Assembly (NCBI RefSeq): GCF_014191305.1 | Contig: NZ_JACHWJ010000005.1 | Coordinates: 186,001 to 250,000, forward strand | DNA: 64,000 nt | Direction of reading: 5' to 3' | Source: Pseudoclavibacter helvolus | GTDB taxonomy: Bacteria; Actinomycetota; Actinomycetes; Actinomycetales; Microbacteriaceae | Shown: in pieces, positions 24,683-34,002 of the stretch | Position numbering within the stretch: position 1 is the stretch's first letter | Layout of the letters: each line of letters begins with the position of its first letter | The notes under the pieces: generated by a model | Databases searched by the model: none | Seen by the model: the letters and a program-made list of their open reading frames with translations, nothing else | What the model was told of the DNA's origin: nothing | Position numbers and translations under genes: made by a program

Positions 24683-26458
24683 ATGAGCGAGCCAACCGAA
24701 ACGCGCGAAGCACAGCGCGAGACCTACGTCGTCGGCGTCGACTACGGCACCCTCTCGGGCCGGGCGGTCGTCGTCCGGGTCCGCGACGGCGCCGAGCTCG
24801 GCGTCGGCGAGCTTCCGTATCCGCATGCCGTGGTCGACGAGCAGCTCCCAGCAACGGGCGAGAAGCTCCCGCCCGAGTGGGCGCTGCAGGTGCCGAGCGA
24901 CTACGTCGACGTACTCAAGGTCGCCGTGCCTGCCGCCATCGCCGACGCGGGCATCGACCCGGCCGACGTCATCGGTATCGGCACCGACTTCACGGCCTGC
25001 ACGATGGTGCCGACGCTCGCCGACGGCACTCCCCTCAGCGAGGTTGCCGGCTTCGAAACCCGCCCGCACGCCTACGTGAAGCTCTGGAAGCACCACGCCG
25101 CGCAGCCCCACGCCGACCGCATCAACGACCTCGCCGACCTCAGAGGCGAGAAGTGGCTCGCCCGCTACGGCGGCCTCATCTCGAGCGAGTGGGAGTTCGC
25201 GAAGGGCCTGCAGCTCCTCGAGGAAGACCCCGAAGTGTACGCCGCGATGGACCACTGGGTGGAAGCGGCCGACTGGATCGTCTGGCAGCTCACCGGCACC
25301 TACATCCGCAACGCCTGCACGGCCGGCTACAAGGGCATCCTGCAGGACGGCGAGTACCCGAGCCGCGAGTTCCTCGCCACCCTCAACCCCGACTTCGCGG
25401 GCTTCGCCGACGACAAGCTCGCGCACGAGATCGGCCAGCTCGGCGACGCCGCCGGGACGCTCTCGGCGGAGGCAGCGGCCTGGACCGGCCTGCCAGAGGG
25501 CATCGCGGTCGCGGCCGGCAACGTTGACGCGCACGTCACCGCCCCGGCCGCCGCGGCGACCGAGCCCGGCCAGATGGTCGCCATTATGGGCACCTCCACC
25601 TGCCACGTCATGAGCTCCGACAAGCTCGCGGAAGTGCCAGGGATGTGCGGGGTCGTGGACGGCGGCATCGTCGCGGGGCTCTACGGCTACGAGGCCGGCC
25701 AGTCCGGCGTGGGCGACATCTTCGCGTGGTACGTCGAGAACCAGGTGCCCGCGCGCTACGAGCGCGCGGCGGCCGAACTTGGCATCTCGGTGCACGAGCA
25801 CCTCACCAACCTCGCGGCAGCGCAGCCCGTCGGCGCGCACGGCCTCATCGCACTCGACTGGCACAGCGGCAACCGCTCCGTGCTCGTCGACCACGAGCTC
25901 TCCGGCTTGCTCGTCGGGGCAACGCTCGCGACCAAGGCGGAAGACGTCTACCGCGCCCTGCTCGAGTCGACCGCCTTCGGCACACGCAAGATCGTCGAGA
26001 CCTTCAACGCCTCGGGCGTCCCGGTCACCGAGTTCATCGCGGCCGGCGGCCTGCTCAAGAACGCGTTCCTCATGCAGACCTACAGCGACATCCTCGGCAT
26101 GCCGATCTCGACGATCGACAGCGCGCAAGGGCCGGCGCTCGGCTCCGCGATCCACGCGGCGATCGCCGCAGGCGCGTACCCGGATGCGCGTGCCGCGGCC
26201 GCCGCCATAGGCCGGGTGACGCGCGCCAAGTACACGCCGAACCCCGACGCCGTGGCCGCCTACAACGAGCTGTACGCCGAGTACGACCTGCTGCACGACC
26301 ACTTCGGGCGGGGCGCGAACCAGGTCATGAAGCGCCTCAAGCGGCGCCGCCGCGAGGCGATCGCCGGCGGATCGACAGCCGAGGGAGCCGCATCCCCTGC
26401 CGCCGCAGCAGACCCATCCGCATCCGCACTCGCAACCCACGAGGAGGTCAGCGCGTGA
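24683..26458 (+). CDS. araB: Ribulokinase
   Basis: 591 residues; FGGY carbohydrate kinase. It phosphorylates L-ribulose to L-ribulose-5-phosphate. N-terminal phosphate-binding loop VGVDYGTLSGRAVVV; ribulokinase-specific segments GTDFTACTMVPTL, HAYVKLWKHHAAQPHADRIN and GNVDAHVTAPAAAATEPGQ, followed by IMGTSTCHVM and the C-terminal AAGGLLKNAFLMQTYSDIL (FGGY signature region). The start ATG follows AAAGGA at 24665. The last ~45 residues are Arg/Ala-rich and probably disordered. Its TGA overlaps the GTG of araD. Confidence 0.96.
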   Translation: MSEPTETREAQRETYVVGVDYGTLSGRAVVVRVRDGAELGVGELPYPHAVVDEQLPATGEKLPPEWALQVPSDYVDVLKVAVPAAIADAGIDPADVIGIGTDFTACTMVPTLADGTPLSEVAGFETRPHAYVKLWKHHAAQPHADRINDLADLRGEKWLARYGGLISSEWEFAKGLQLLEEDPEVYAAMDHWVEAADWIVWQLTGTYIRNACTAGYKGILQDGEYPSREFLATLNPDFAGFADDKLAHEIGQLGDAAGTLSAEAAAWTGLPEGIAVAAGNVDAHVTAPAAAATEPGQMVAIMGTSTCHVMSSDKLAEVPGMCGVVDGGIVAGLYGYEAGQSGVGDIFAWYVENQVPARYERAAAELGISVHEHLTNLAAAQPVGAHGLIALDWHSGNRSVLVDHELSGLLVGATLATKAEDVYRALLESTAFGTRKIVETFNASGVPVTEFIAAGGLLKNAFLMQTYSDILGMPISTIDSAQGPALGSAIHAAIAAGAYPDARAAAAAIGRVTRAKYTPNPDAVAAYNELYAEYDLLHDHFGRGANQVMKRLKRRRREAIAGGSTAEGAASPAAAADPSASALATHEEVSA

Positions 26459-27171
26459 GCATCCAGACCATCACGCCTGAAACTCAGGCGAGCATCGACA
26501 CGATCCGCGCCGAGGTAGCGGCTCTCCACGCCGAACTCGTGCGCTACGGGCTTGTCGTCTGGACGGGCGGCAACATCTCCGGCCGAGTGCCCGGCACCGA
26601 GCTTTTCGTGATCAAGCCATCCGGTGTCAGCTACGACGACCTGGCCGCCGACAACATGATCCTCTGCACCCTCGACGGCGAGGTCATTCCGGGCACACCC
26701 GGCTCCGATCGCTCCCCCTCGAGCGACACCGCTGCACACGCCTACGTCTACCGGAACATGCCCGAGGTGGGCGGGGTCGTTCACACGCACTCCGACTACG
26801 CGGTTGCCTGGGCAGCGCGCGGCGAGCCGATCCCCTGCGTCATCACAGCCATGGCGGATGAGTTCGGCGGGGAGATCCCCGTCGGGCCGTTCGCGATCAT
26901 CGGCGACGACTCGATCGGGCGCGGCATCGTCGAGACGCTGCGCGGGCACCGCTCGCGGGCCGTGCTCATGAAGAACCACGGCCCGTTCACCATCGGCAAG
27001 GACGCCCGCGACGCCGTCAAGGCGGCCGTCATGGTCGAGGACGTCGCCCGCACCGTGCACATCTCCCGCCAGCTCGGCAGCCCTAACCCCATCCCCCAGC
27101 AGGCCGTCGACTCGCTGTTCGACCGCTACCAGAACGTCTACGGACAAGACCCGACAGGAGCCCTCAGTTGA
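26455..27171 (+). CDS. araD: L-ribulose-5-phosphate 4-epimerase
   Basis: 238 residues, class II aldolase fold. It converts L-ribulose-5-phosphate to D-xylulose-5-phosphate, which enters the pentose phosphate pathway. The motifs are [42 protein letters not shown], the zinc-binding [10 protein letters not shown], and VHISRQLG with the third His. The GTG start (26455) overlaps the araB stop (GTGA), behind GAGGAGG in the end of araB. Its TGA overlaps the TTG start of araA, so the three enzymes are translationally coupled. Confidence 0.96.
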   Translation: MSIQTITPETQASIDTIRAEVAALHAELVRYGLVVWTGGNISGRVPGTELFVIKPSGVSYDDLAADNMILCTLDGEVIPGTPGSDRSPSSDTAAHAYVYRNMPEVGGVVHTHSDYAVAWAARGEPIPCVITAMADEFGGEIPVGPFAIIGDDSIGRGIVETLRGHRSRAVLMKNHGPFTIGKDARDAVKAAVMVEDVARTVHISRQLGSPNPIPQQAVDSLFDRYQNVYGQDPTGALS

Positions 27172-28685
27172 GCGCACTCCCCACTTCCTTCGACGCTGCG
27201 GAGATCTGGTTCTTCACCGGCAGCCAGGGCCTCTACGGCGAGGAGACGCTGCGTCAGGTCGCCGACCAGTCGCAGGCCATCGTCGAGACTCTCAACGAGT
27301 CGCCGAACACGCCCGTGAAGATCGTCTGGAAGCCGGTGCTCACCGACTCCGACGCCATCCGCCGCGCTGCCCTCGAGGTCAACTCGAACGACAACGTCAT
27401 CGGCATCGTCGCGTGGATGCACACCTTCAGCCCCGCGAAGATGTGGATCCAGGGCCTCGACTCGCTCGCGAAGCCGCTCCTGCACCTCCACACGCAGGCC
27501 AACGTCGAGCTGCCGTGGGCCGACATCGACTTCGACTTCATGAACCTCAACCAGGCGGCGCACGGTGACCGTGAGTTCGGGTACATCCAGACGCGCCTCG
27601 GCATCCCCCGCAAGACGGTTGTGGGACACGCGTCGAGCACGAGCGTGACGCGGCAGATCAACAGCTGGTCGCGCGCCGCGGCCGCCTGGCAGGCCGTGCG
27701 CACCATGAAGCTCGCCCGCTTCGGCGACAACATGCGCTTCGTCGCCGTCACCGAGGGCGACAAGACGGAGGCCGAGCTGCGCTTCGGCGTGCAGGTCAAC
27801 ACGTGGGGCGTCAACGAGCTCGCCGACGCCGTAGCCGCGGTTGATGACACTGCCGTGGATGCACTCGTCGCCGAATACGAGGAGCTGTACGACGTCGCCC
27901 CCGAGCTGCGTCGCGGCGCCGAGCGCCACCAGTCGCTGCGCGACGGTGCGGCAATCGAGCTGGGCCTGCGCTCGTTCCTCGAGGCCGGCGGCTTCAGCGC
28001 CTTCACGACGAGCTTCGAGGACCTCGGCGAGCTCAAGCAGCTGCCGGGGCTCGCCGTGCAGCGGCTCATGGCGGAGGGCTACGGCTTCGGCGCGGAGGGC
28101 GACTGGAAGACGGCCATCCTCGTGCGGGCCGCGAACGTCATGGGTGCTGGCCTGCCGGGCGGCGCGAGCCTCATGGAGGACTACACGTACGACCTCACGG
28201 AGGGCAGCGAGCTCATCCTGGGCGCGCACATGCTCGAGGTGAGCCCCTCCCTGACGGTCGCCAAGCCGACCCTCGAGGTGCATCCGCTTGGCATCGGAGG
28301 CAAGGACGACCCGGTGCGCCTCGTCTTCACGGCCGACCCGGGCCCCGCGGTGGTTGTTGCACTCAGCGACATGCGCGACCGGTTCCGCCTCGTCGCGAAC
28401 GTCGTCGAGGTCGTCGAGCCCACCGCTCCCCTGCCGAAGCTGCCCGTCGGCCGCGCCGTGTGGAAGCCAGAGCCCTCGTTCGAGGTGTCGGCCGCCGCCT
28501 CGCTGACGGCGGGTGCCGCGCACCACACGGTCATGTCGACCGCGGTCGGCATCGACGTGTTCGAGGACTTCGCGACCATCGCGAAGACCGAGCTGCTGCG
28601 CATCGACGCCGACACCACCCTGCGCGAGTTCAGCAAGGAAGTGCGCTGGAACCAGGCCTACTACCGCCTGGCGCAGGGCCTCTAA
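27168..28685 (+). CDS. araA: L-arabinose isomerase
   Basis: 505 residues, normal length. It isomerises L-arabinose to L-ribulose, the first step of the pathway, using Mn(II). The family opening [17 protein letters not shown] is clear, as are [40 protein letters not shown], and the metal-site segments [17 protein letters not shown] and MLEVSPSL / [17 protein letters not shown]. The start is a TTG at 27168 overlapping the araD stop (TTGA) with GACAGGAG just upstream. Gene order araBDA is the usual actinobacterial one. Confidence 0.96.
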   Translation: MSALPTSFDAAEIWFFTGSQGLYGEETLRQVADQSQAIVETLNESPNTPVKIVWKPVLTDSDAIRRAALEVNSNDNVIGIVAWMHTFSPAKMWIQGLDSLAKPLLHLHTQANVELPWADIDFDFMNLNQAAHGDREFGYIQTRLGIPRKTVVGHASSTSVTRQINSWSRAAAAWQAVRTMKLARFGDNMRFVAVTEGDKTEAELRFGVQVNTWGVNELADAVAAVDDTAVDALVAEYEELYDVAPELRRGAERHQSLRDGAAIELGLRSFLEAGGFSAFTTSFEDLGELKQLPGLAVQRLMAEGYGFGAEGDWKTAILVRAANVMGAGLPGGASLMEDYTYDLTEGSELILGAHMLEVSPSLTVAKPTLEVHPLGIGGKDDPVRLVFTADPGPAVVVALSDMRDRFRLVANVVEVVEPTAPLPKLPVGRAVWKPEPSFEVSAAASLTAGAAHHTVMSTAVGIDVFEDFATIAKTELLRIDADTTLREFSKEVRWNQAYYRLAQGL

Positions 28686-28688
28686 GCA

Positions 28689-28728
28689 GGGCGGCTTCTG
28701 CACGGCATGCGCGCCGGCAGAGCCGCCC
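28689..28728 (+). terminator. Hairpin terminator after araA
   Basis: GGGCGGCTTCTGC (28689-28701) pairs with GCAGAGCCGCCC (28717-28728), one bulged base, starting four bases after the stop. Confidence 0.65.
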
Positions 28729-28849
28729 CGAGATCGGGGTCGCCGACGCGCCTCCTTGCGTCGGCGGCCCCAAACAACGACCACGTGGTGGCGCCACTCT
28801 TCTTCGGAGAGGGCCAACGGCGCCACCCCGTGGCGCGAACTCCCGCCCG

Positions 28850-29115
28850 CTGGCCCAGACCTGGGCCTCACGCATCCGCTTGTCCTGCTGTAGATGCGCA
28901 ACCCCCAACATGTGCGCAGGAGCCGAACGCAGACCTGGGGCTACTTCATCCACCCCGCGCGGAGCGGGTGCGCAACCCCCCAGGTCTACGGAAGCTATGT
29001 CTGCAGAGGGGCCGCGCGAGCCCTAGGGCTTCTACAGCCAGCTTGCGAGAAGCGGATGCGCAAAGCCCCGGTCTGCACGGGGAACGACGCAAAGCACCGG
29101 TCTGCAGAGGGCCCC
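28850..29115. repeat. Degenerate repeat-rich intergenic DNA between convergent araA and siderophore ATPase genes
   Basis: No gene in 28686-29120. Recurring pieces are GATGCGCAA followed by a C-run, CCGGTCTGCA (29069 and 29097) and GTCTGCAGAGGG (29000s and 29100s). A 10-bp inverted repeat AGACCTGGGG (28931-28940) / CCCCAGGTCT (28978-28987) forms a hairpin. Function unknown; the palindromes may terminate transcription from both sides. Confidence 0.6.
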
Positions 29116-29120
29116 GCCCC

Positions 29121-29996
29121 CTACTCCGCCCACACCCCTTCGCGTGGGATCACGAGCGGCGTGCCCGTCTCGGGGTCGTCGATGATCCGGCAGGACAGCG
29201 AGAAGATGTCCTCGACGAGCTCCGCCGTGAGCACCTCGCCCGGCTCGCCCTGCGCCACGATCTCGCCGTCGCGCATGATCACGAGATGTGTCGCGAAGCG
29301 GGCCGCCTGGTTGAGGTCATGCAGCACGGCGACGAGCGTGCGCCCCGCGCCTCGCAGCCGGCGGAACAACTCAAGCAGCTCGTACTGGTGCGAGATGTCG
29401 AGGAACGTCGTCGGCTCATCGAGCAGCAGCACTGGCGCTTCCTGCGCGAGCGCCATCGCAACCCACACACGCTGCCGCTGACCGCCGGACAGCTCGTCGA
29501 CGAACCGCGACGACAGTGCATCCACTCGCGTCGCCGCCATCGCCGCGCTCACGGCACGCTCGTCGGCCTCCGACCAGCGGTCGAACATACCCTGGTGCGG
29601 GAACCTGCCGCGCGCGACGAGGTCGGCGACGCGGATGCCCTCCGGCGCGAGCGACGTCTGCGGCAGCAGGCCGAGGCGCTTCGCGACGTCCTTCGTCTTG
29701 AGCGTGAAGATGTCGGTGCCATCGAGCAGCACGCCGCCGACGCTCGGCTTGAGGAGCCGCGCGAGCGCCTTCAGGAGCGTCGACTTGCCGCACGCGTTCG
29801 GGCCGATGATGACCGTGAACGAGTGAGCGGGCAGGTCGAAGTCGAGGCCCTCGATGATCCGCTGCTCGTCGTAGCCGACATGCACGGAACGGGCCTGCAG
29901 GTCGGCGGTGCCGGCAGCGCTGGCAGCTGCGCTCGCAGCGGATGCGGCTGGCTTCGCCTGGGTGGTGTCCGGAATGGTGTGAGCTTTGATCGTCAT
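29121..29996 (-). CDS. Siderophore ABC transporter ATP-binding protein (FepC/FhuC type)
   Basis: 291 residues from the ATG at 29996, which overlaps the permease stop by one base. After a ~35-residue Ala-rich N-tail the ABC domain has Walker A GPNACGKST, Q-loop LLPQTSLAP, signature LSGGQRQR, Walker B VLLLDEPTTFLD and H-loop AVLHDLNQAARF. The sequence HQYELLELFRRLR and RGRFPHQGMF are typical of the ferric-siderophore ATPases. It powers iron-chelate uptake together with the permease and lipoprotein of the same operon. Confidence 0.92.
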   Translation of the reverse strand: MTIKAHTIPDTTQAKPAASAASAAASAAGTADLQARSVHVGYDEQRIIEGLDFDLPAHSFTVIIGPNACGKSTLLKALARLLKPSVGGVLLDGTDIFTLKTKDVAKRLGLLPQTSLAPEGIRVADLVARGRFPHQGMFDRWSEADERAVSAAMAATRVDALSSRFVDELSGGQRQRVWVAMALAQEAPVLLLDEPTTFLDISHQYELLELFRRLRGAGRTLVAVLHDLNQAARFATHLVIMRDGEIVAQGEPGEVLTAELVEDIFSLSCRIIDDPETGTPLVIPREGVWAE

Positions 29997-30805
29997 CACT
30001 GACGTCCCTTCTTCGTGACCTGCTCGTGGACGAGCAGCCAGGCGAGGTAGATGCCGCCGACGCACACGGTGAGCACGCCGAGGACGATGAGGGGAAGGCA
30101 CGTGAGCACAACTTCCATCGACCTGCCGCCGATGGAGCCGACGCCCCAGAAGCGGGTGACATTGAGGGCGTCGATGTTCTTCAGCACGATCGCCGAGGTG
30201 AACCCGCCGAGCACGGCGCTGATCGCGACCCCCGCCAGGGTGAGAGCCAAGGGTGTCGCCTTGCCACCGCCGACGGATCCCATGGCGTAGACGAGCATGG
30301 TCGCGAGGAATGCCCCGATGAGCGCGAACCACACGTACTGGCCTGGAGCCGTGAAACCGAAGATCCCGACCGCGAGCGTCACGACGAAGCTCGCGCCGGC
30401 GTTGACGCCGAGGAGGCCGGGGTCGGCGAGCGGGTTCCGGGTGAACGCCTGGATGAGGGCGCCGCACAGGCCGAGCGCCGGACCGACGACGAGTCCCACG
30501 ACGGTGTGGGGGATGCGCAGGTCGAGCACCATGACGTGCTCCTCCGTCGCCCGCGAGCCGAGGAGGCTCTCCCAGACGACTTCGGGCGCGATGGCGCGGG
30601 CACCCACGAAGATGCTCAACAGCACCGTGCTGGCCAGCACCGCGAGGGCGATGACCAGCGCCAGGGTGCGCTTCGCGTTGCTGCTCGCCAGGCCGCTGCC
30701 ACGTGCATCCAGGCCGCTGCCGCGAGAATCCGGGCGGCTGCCGCGGGCGCCCGAGCCTGGAATAGCCCCTGTTGCCCGCGGCCCTGCAGTGCTGACTGCG
30801 ACCAC
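29996..30805 (-). CDS. FecCD-type siderophore permease with missing C-terminal half
   Basis: 269 residues from a GTG at 30805; an upstream ATG at 30868 would overlap the previous gene by 56 bases and adds only Arg/Ser-rich sequence. The FecCD pattern is normal from RTLALVIALAVLAST through RIPHTVVGLVVGPALGLCGALIQAFTRNPLADPGLLGVNAGAS and ALTLAGVAISAVLGGFTSAIVL to FWGVGSIGGRSMEVVLTCLPLIVLGVL. There the sequence jumps to CVGGIYLAWLLVHEQ, which resembles the last helix of the family. About 100 residues are absent, including the cytoplasmic ATPase-contact loop (usually ...LGxxxARxLG...) and the GFVGLxxPH segment. No second permease is present. Function is doubtful. Confidence 0.75.
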   Translation of the reverse strand: MVAVSTAGPRATGAIPGSGARGSRPDSRGSGLDARGSGLASSNAKRTLALVIALAVLASTVLLSIFVGARAIAPEVVWESLLGSRATEEHVMVLDLRIPHTVVGLVVGPALGLCGALIQAFTRNPLADPGLLGVNAGASFVVTLAVGIFGFTAPGQYVWFALIGAFLATMLVYAMGSVGGGKATPLALTLAGVAISAVLGGFTSAIVLKNIDALNVTRFWGVGSIGGRSMEVVLTCLPLIVLGVLTVCVGGIYLAWLLVHEQVTKKGRQ

Positions 30806-30812
30806 GATGCGA

Positions 30813-31742
30813 CTAGAGCCCGACCGAGGCGTAGATGCGGAAGACCTCGTCGATGCGGGTTTCCTCATCGACCTGTTCGCCGTCTTCGGACTCCCCGTAC
30901 AAGTCCATGATCTGCTGCTTAATGGACTCGTCGAGCGCCTCCCACTTGGCCGTCCAGGCTTCGACCTCGTAGGTCCAATAGCCGACGACCTTGTAAGCGG
31001 AGCCTGGCAGGCCGAGCGTGTGACGGAGGTGGCTGCGCACCTCGCGGGTCACGCGCGTCTCCCCGGCGACCCACACGTAGACGCTGCCGTCTGTTGGGAT
31101 GTCGAGTCGCTTGACGGTCTCGACGAGGCGGCTCGGGCGGTGCCCGTTGCCGGAGCCACGCACCCAATTCGCCGCCTTCAGGTCGGCCGCAGGGAACAGC
31201 TCGTAGCCCGCATCCCGGATCTCACAGACGATCTCCGTCTCGACGTCCGGCGTGAGCTCGGCCACGCGGAGGGCGGCTGGGAGTGCTGGCTCGTCGCAGA
31301 TGAGCATCTGCTTCGTGACCCCCTCCGGCAGCGCGTAGAGGTCGCGCGGCGGGTTGATGCCGAGCACGTAGCCGGGCTTCGCGCCGAGCACCCACGTGCT
31401 CGCGATACCCCTCTCGTGGATGACGAAGTCGATGTCGATCTCGCCGGGTCGGTGGTCGCGGATCGTGTACGTGCGCATCTGCGACGGCTCGACGCCCTCC
31501 TCGTAGTCCCAGCCGCGGCCGGAGACGAAGGGGAGGCGCGGTTCGAGGTGTGCCTCGTCGGGGAAGAAGAGGCGCACGTACTCGTCGCCGATGCCCGTCG
31601 TCGGGTAGTCGAGCAGGTCGTCGCCACCCAGCGTGACGCGGATCATCCCAGGCCCGAGCTGCTTCACCCCGGTCACGACGGCGCGGTGGATGCGCTCCTC
31701 GTACTCGGTCGCTTCAGTTCCGGATGCGGTGCGGTAGGTCAT
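30813..31742 (-). CDS. Siderophore-interacting protein (FAD/NADPH ferric reductase)
   Basis: 309 residues from the ATG at 31742. It is a ViuB/YqjH-like flavoprotein that releases iron from imported siderophore by reduction in the cytoplasm. The FAD-binding part includes GMIRVTLGGDDLLDY and MRTYTIRDHRPGEIDIDFVIH, then GIASTWVLGAKPGYVLGINPPRDLY; the NAD(P)H domain has MLICDEPALPAALRVAE and YVWVAGETRVTREVRSHLR, ending with YKVVGYWTYEVEA. Its ATG overlaps the binding-protein stop by four bases. A C-terminal acidic tail extends beyond the usual end. Confidence 0.92.
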   Translation of the reverse strand: MTYRTASGTEATEYEERIHRAVVTGVKQLGPGMIRVTLGGDDLLDYPTTGIGDEYVRLFFPDEAHLEPRLPFVSGRGWDYEEGVEPSQMRTYTIRDHRPGEIDIDFVIHERGIASTWVLGAKPGYVLGINPPRDLYALPEGVTKQMLICDEPALPAALRVAELTPDVETEIVCEIRDAGYELFPAADLKAANWVRGSGNGHRPSRLVETVKRLDIPTDGSVYVWVAGETRVTREVRSHLRHTLGLPGSAYKVVGYWTYEVEAWTAKWEALDESIKQQIMDLYGESEDGEQVDEETRIDEVFRIYASVGL

Positions 31743-32857
31743 TCTGCGCCTCCGACGCCGTTGCCGTCGATGGCCGAGTTGAGCATGGGAACGAACTCGT
31801 CGATTGCCCACGGGATGGAGAGGGGCGTCGGCGCGTTCGTGGCCATCGCGAGGGGCTCACTCTCGAGGAAGAGGTAGTGGCCGGTCGCGATGGGCTCCCA
31901 CAGCTTGAAGGTGGGGTGGTTCAGGGTGTAGTCGAGCTCTTCCTCGCTGTTGGACCAGGCGACGAAGATGTCGGCGGGGATCGTGTCGAGTTCCTCAAGG
32001 CTCACGGCGCCGTACCAGTTGTCACCCTCGACGGTGCCGAGCACGGTTTCCATGGCTGGCGTGTTCTGCAGGCCGAGCTCGGTGAGGAACTGCACCCGCA
32101 GGTCGCTCGGGATGTAGATGCCGGCTTCCGTTGCGCCGTCGCTCAGGGTGAGGCCGTATGCGAAGGTCGTGTCAGCGAACCTGGGGTTCTCTTCCTTGAC
32201 GGCGTCGAGCTTGCTCTGCGTCTCCGCGATGATCTCGTCGGCCTTCGCGGGCTGGCCGAGGCTGTCGCCGACGATCTCGACAAGCGACTGCCACGACTCC
32301 GAAGCCCACGGCTTCTCGGGGTACGCGACGGTCGGGGCGATCTCGCTGAGGCGGTTGTACTCGACCTCGGTGAGGCCGGAGTGCGGGGCGAGAATCACGT
32401 CGGGCTCTAGGGCGAGCACCTGCTCGAAGTCGAGCTCGTTCGCGTCGTTGTAGTTCAGGATCTCCGGCATCGTGCCGCCGAGCTCCTCGACCTCAGCGCG
32501 GAACCAAGGCGAGTAGCCCTCTTCGTCCCCGCCCCACGTCTCGGGGATCCCGACGGGGACCGTGCCGAACGCGGCGACGACGTCCTGCGTCGCCCAGCCG
32601 ATCGTCACGACGCGCTCTGGTGCCTCGGTGATCGTCGTCTCGCCGAGGGCGTGCTTCATCGTCACCGGCAGGGCACCTTCTTCGGCTGCCGTTGCCGTTA
32701 CGCCGTCCGCCGCCGCGGCGTCACCGGATGCGCATCCCGCAAGGGCGAGGACTGCAACGGTTGCCGCCGCGAGGGCTCCTGTCCAGCGGCGGTGCGCCGG
32801 CCGGACCGGGGAGGTCCGGGAGGAGGTGGACGGGCGGCGGCTGACAGTCGAGGTCAA
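31739..32857 (-). CDS. Iron-siderophore substrate-binding lipoprotein
   Basis: 372 residues. TTG start at 32857, supported by GGAG five bases upstream. The signal peptide ends in lipobox LALAGC at about residue 42, after an unusually long Ser/Arg-rich n-region. The mature protein is a type III (helical backbone) binding fold: RVVTIGWATQDVVAAFGTVPVG, EILNYNDANELDFEQVLALEPDVILAPHSGLTEVEYNRLSEIAPTVAYP are characteristic of FepB/FhuD-like proteins. It captures ferric siderophore outside the membrane. It is the first gene of the uptake operon, behind a DtxR/IdeR-like box at 32889. Confidence 0.92.
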   Translation of the reverse strand: MTSTVSRRPSTSSRTSPVRPAHRRWTGALAAATVAVLALAGCASGDAAAADGVTATAAEEGALPVTMKHALGETTITEAPERVVTIGWATQDVVAAFGTVPVGIPETWGGDEEGYSPWFRAEVEELGGTMPEILNYNDANELDFEQVLALEPDVILAPHSGLTEVEYNRLSEIAPTVAYPEKPWASESWQSLVEIVGDSLGQPAKADEIIAETQSKLDAVKEENPRFADTTFAYGLTLSDGATEAGIYIPSDLRVQFLTELGLQNTPAMETVLGTVEGDNWYGAVSLEELDTIPADIFVAWSNSEEELDYTLNHPTFKLWEPIATGHYLFLESEPLAMATNAPTPLSIPWAIDEFVPMLNSAIDGNGVGGAE

Positions 32858-32888
32858 GGTGGCTCCATTCGACAGAAGTACAAACGCT

Positions 32889-32907
32889 AGAGGTAAGGCT
32901 AACCTCA
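32889..32907. promoter_or_regulatory. DtxR/IdeR-type iron box
   Basis: AGAGGTAAGGCTAACCTCA contains GGTAAGGCTAACCT, matching the consensus core GGTTAGSCTAACCT at 13 of 14 positions (15 of 19 over the whole consensus TWAGGTTAGSCTAACCTWA). It lies about 32 bases upstream of the binding-protein start, where a repressor would block transcription when iron is sufficient. Confidence 0.75.
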
Positions 32908-33038
32908 GAACACACCGAGCCTACGGATGTGACGTATCGCTCCGCGGACACTCGGCGTCGCATTCCTGCCACGGTCCCGCCCACCCGTCGCGGAGCCGAC
33001 GGCGCGAAACCGGCCTCGTGCCGCGCTACGCTTCGAGA

Positions 33039-33833
33039 GTGAATCAAGACGCGCTGTTCGGGGGACTGCTCGTCATTTTCGTGCTCGCTGTCATCGCGAT
33101 CGGCGCGATCGTCGCGTTCGGCGACCTCAGCATCCGCCCCCGCCAGCGGCGCCTGCCCGTGTGGCAGTACAAGCACCGTGTGATCGGCAAGGACCAGCCG
33201 TACGTCACCTCGGCCGGCTCGTTCCCGGCAAGTGAGCAGCGCCTCTGGGAGATGTGGCTCGAGACCCACAAGCCCGGCACTCTCGTCGCGGTCCCTCTCG
33301 AAGACGAGGAATCGACTGTGGCACCGGCCGAAACGACCGACGCGGAAGACGACGCAGCAGCGGAGGACAAGGGCGCCGCCGAAGACAAAGGCGCTTCCAA
33401 GAACAAAGCTGCGGAGGATGCCCCGGAGAAGCTCCCCGAGATGAGGCAGATGCGGGTCTCCCGCGTCTCCCGGGAACTTCGCTCCGTGCATCCGATGGCC
33501 CTCGTCGGCTTCAACGCCTACTTCGAGGAGTACGAGAAGAGCGAGTTCCCCGTGGGTCTCATCGTGCGCGGCAGCGACGGTGTCGCAATGGTGACGCTCA
33601 CGGACGAGGACCTCGTCGCGTTCGACGAGCGCGGGCGTCGCCTCTGGTCCAGCCGCTGGGAGCGACTCATCTTCTCCAACGCCCACGACCTGCTGCTCTA
33701 CAACGGACACATGCAGATCCGCATCGACGACGAGGACCAGCGCGATCTCGTCGAGGCGCTTGTCGTCAAGTACGGAAGGTTCGAGCAGATGCATTTCCTT
33801 CCGGGCCCGGAGCGCCGCGCGTCGGACTCCTGA
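33039..33833 (+). CDS. Hypothetical membrane-anchored protein
   Basis: 264 residues from a GTG at 33039 (VNQDALFGGLLVIFVLAVIAIGAIVAFG); a GTG at 33018 is also possible. One N-terminal membrane helix (residues 6-28), a basic patch RPRQRRLPVWQYKHR, then a charged Ala/Glu/Lys linker (about 85-130, AAAEDKGAAEDKGASKNK), and a C-terminal folded part of about 130 residues (VHPMALVGFNAYFEEYEKSEFPVGLIVRGSDGVAMVTLTDEDLVAFDERGRRLWSS...). The C-terminal part has a beta-rich look like a PH-type domain. No family is recognised. It is divergent from the siderophore operon and shares its upstream region with the iron box. Confidence 0.7.
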   Translation: MNQDALFGGLLVIFVLAVIAIGAIVAFGDLSIRPRQRRLPVWQYKHRVIGKDQPYVTSAGSFPASEQRLWEMWLETHKPGTLVAVPLEDEESTVAPAETTDAEDDAAAEDKGAAEDKGASKNKAAEDAPEKLPEMRQMRVSRVSRELRSVHPMALVGFNAYFEEYEKSEFPVGLIVRGSDGVAMVTLTDEDLVAFDERGRRLWSSRWERLIFSNAHDLLLYNGHMQIRIDDEDQRDLVEALVVKYGRFEQMHFLPGPERRASDS

Positions 33834-33900
33834 CGCCTGACGCCCTGCCGAGCACGCGGCGCCCTGCCCACAGACCGCGCGCAACCAAAGCATCCCCGGC

Positions 33901-33930
33901 AACCGCTGCAACCGCTGCAACCGCTGCAAC
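33901..33930. repeat. Nine-base tandem repeat
   Basis: Three copies of AACCGCTGC plus AAC, directly before the palindromic element at 33939. Confidence 0.8.
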
Positions 33931-33938
33931 TATTCGAC

Positions 33939-34002
33939 TCCGGATGGGTTCCGCACCTCGGGATGGGTTGCAAGCCATCCCGAAGTGCGGAAGCCATCCC
34001 GA
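33939..34002. repeat. Palindromic element, TTGCAA-loop family, copy C
   Basis: 28-base arms (33939-33966 and 33975-34002) with three mismatches around GTTGCAAG. It sits between the convergent hypothetical gene (+) and AraC gene (-), again in a bidirectional terminator position. Confidence 0.8.

Noticed and set aside
24503-26440. 645-codon open frame on the - strand opposite araB
   Set aside because: Shadow of a clear ribulokinase; no motif of its own.
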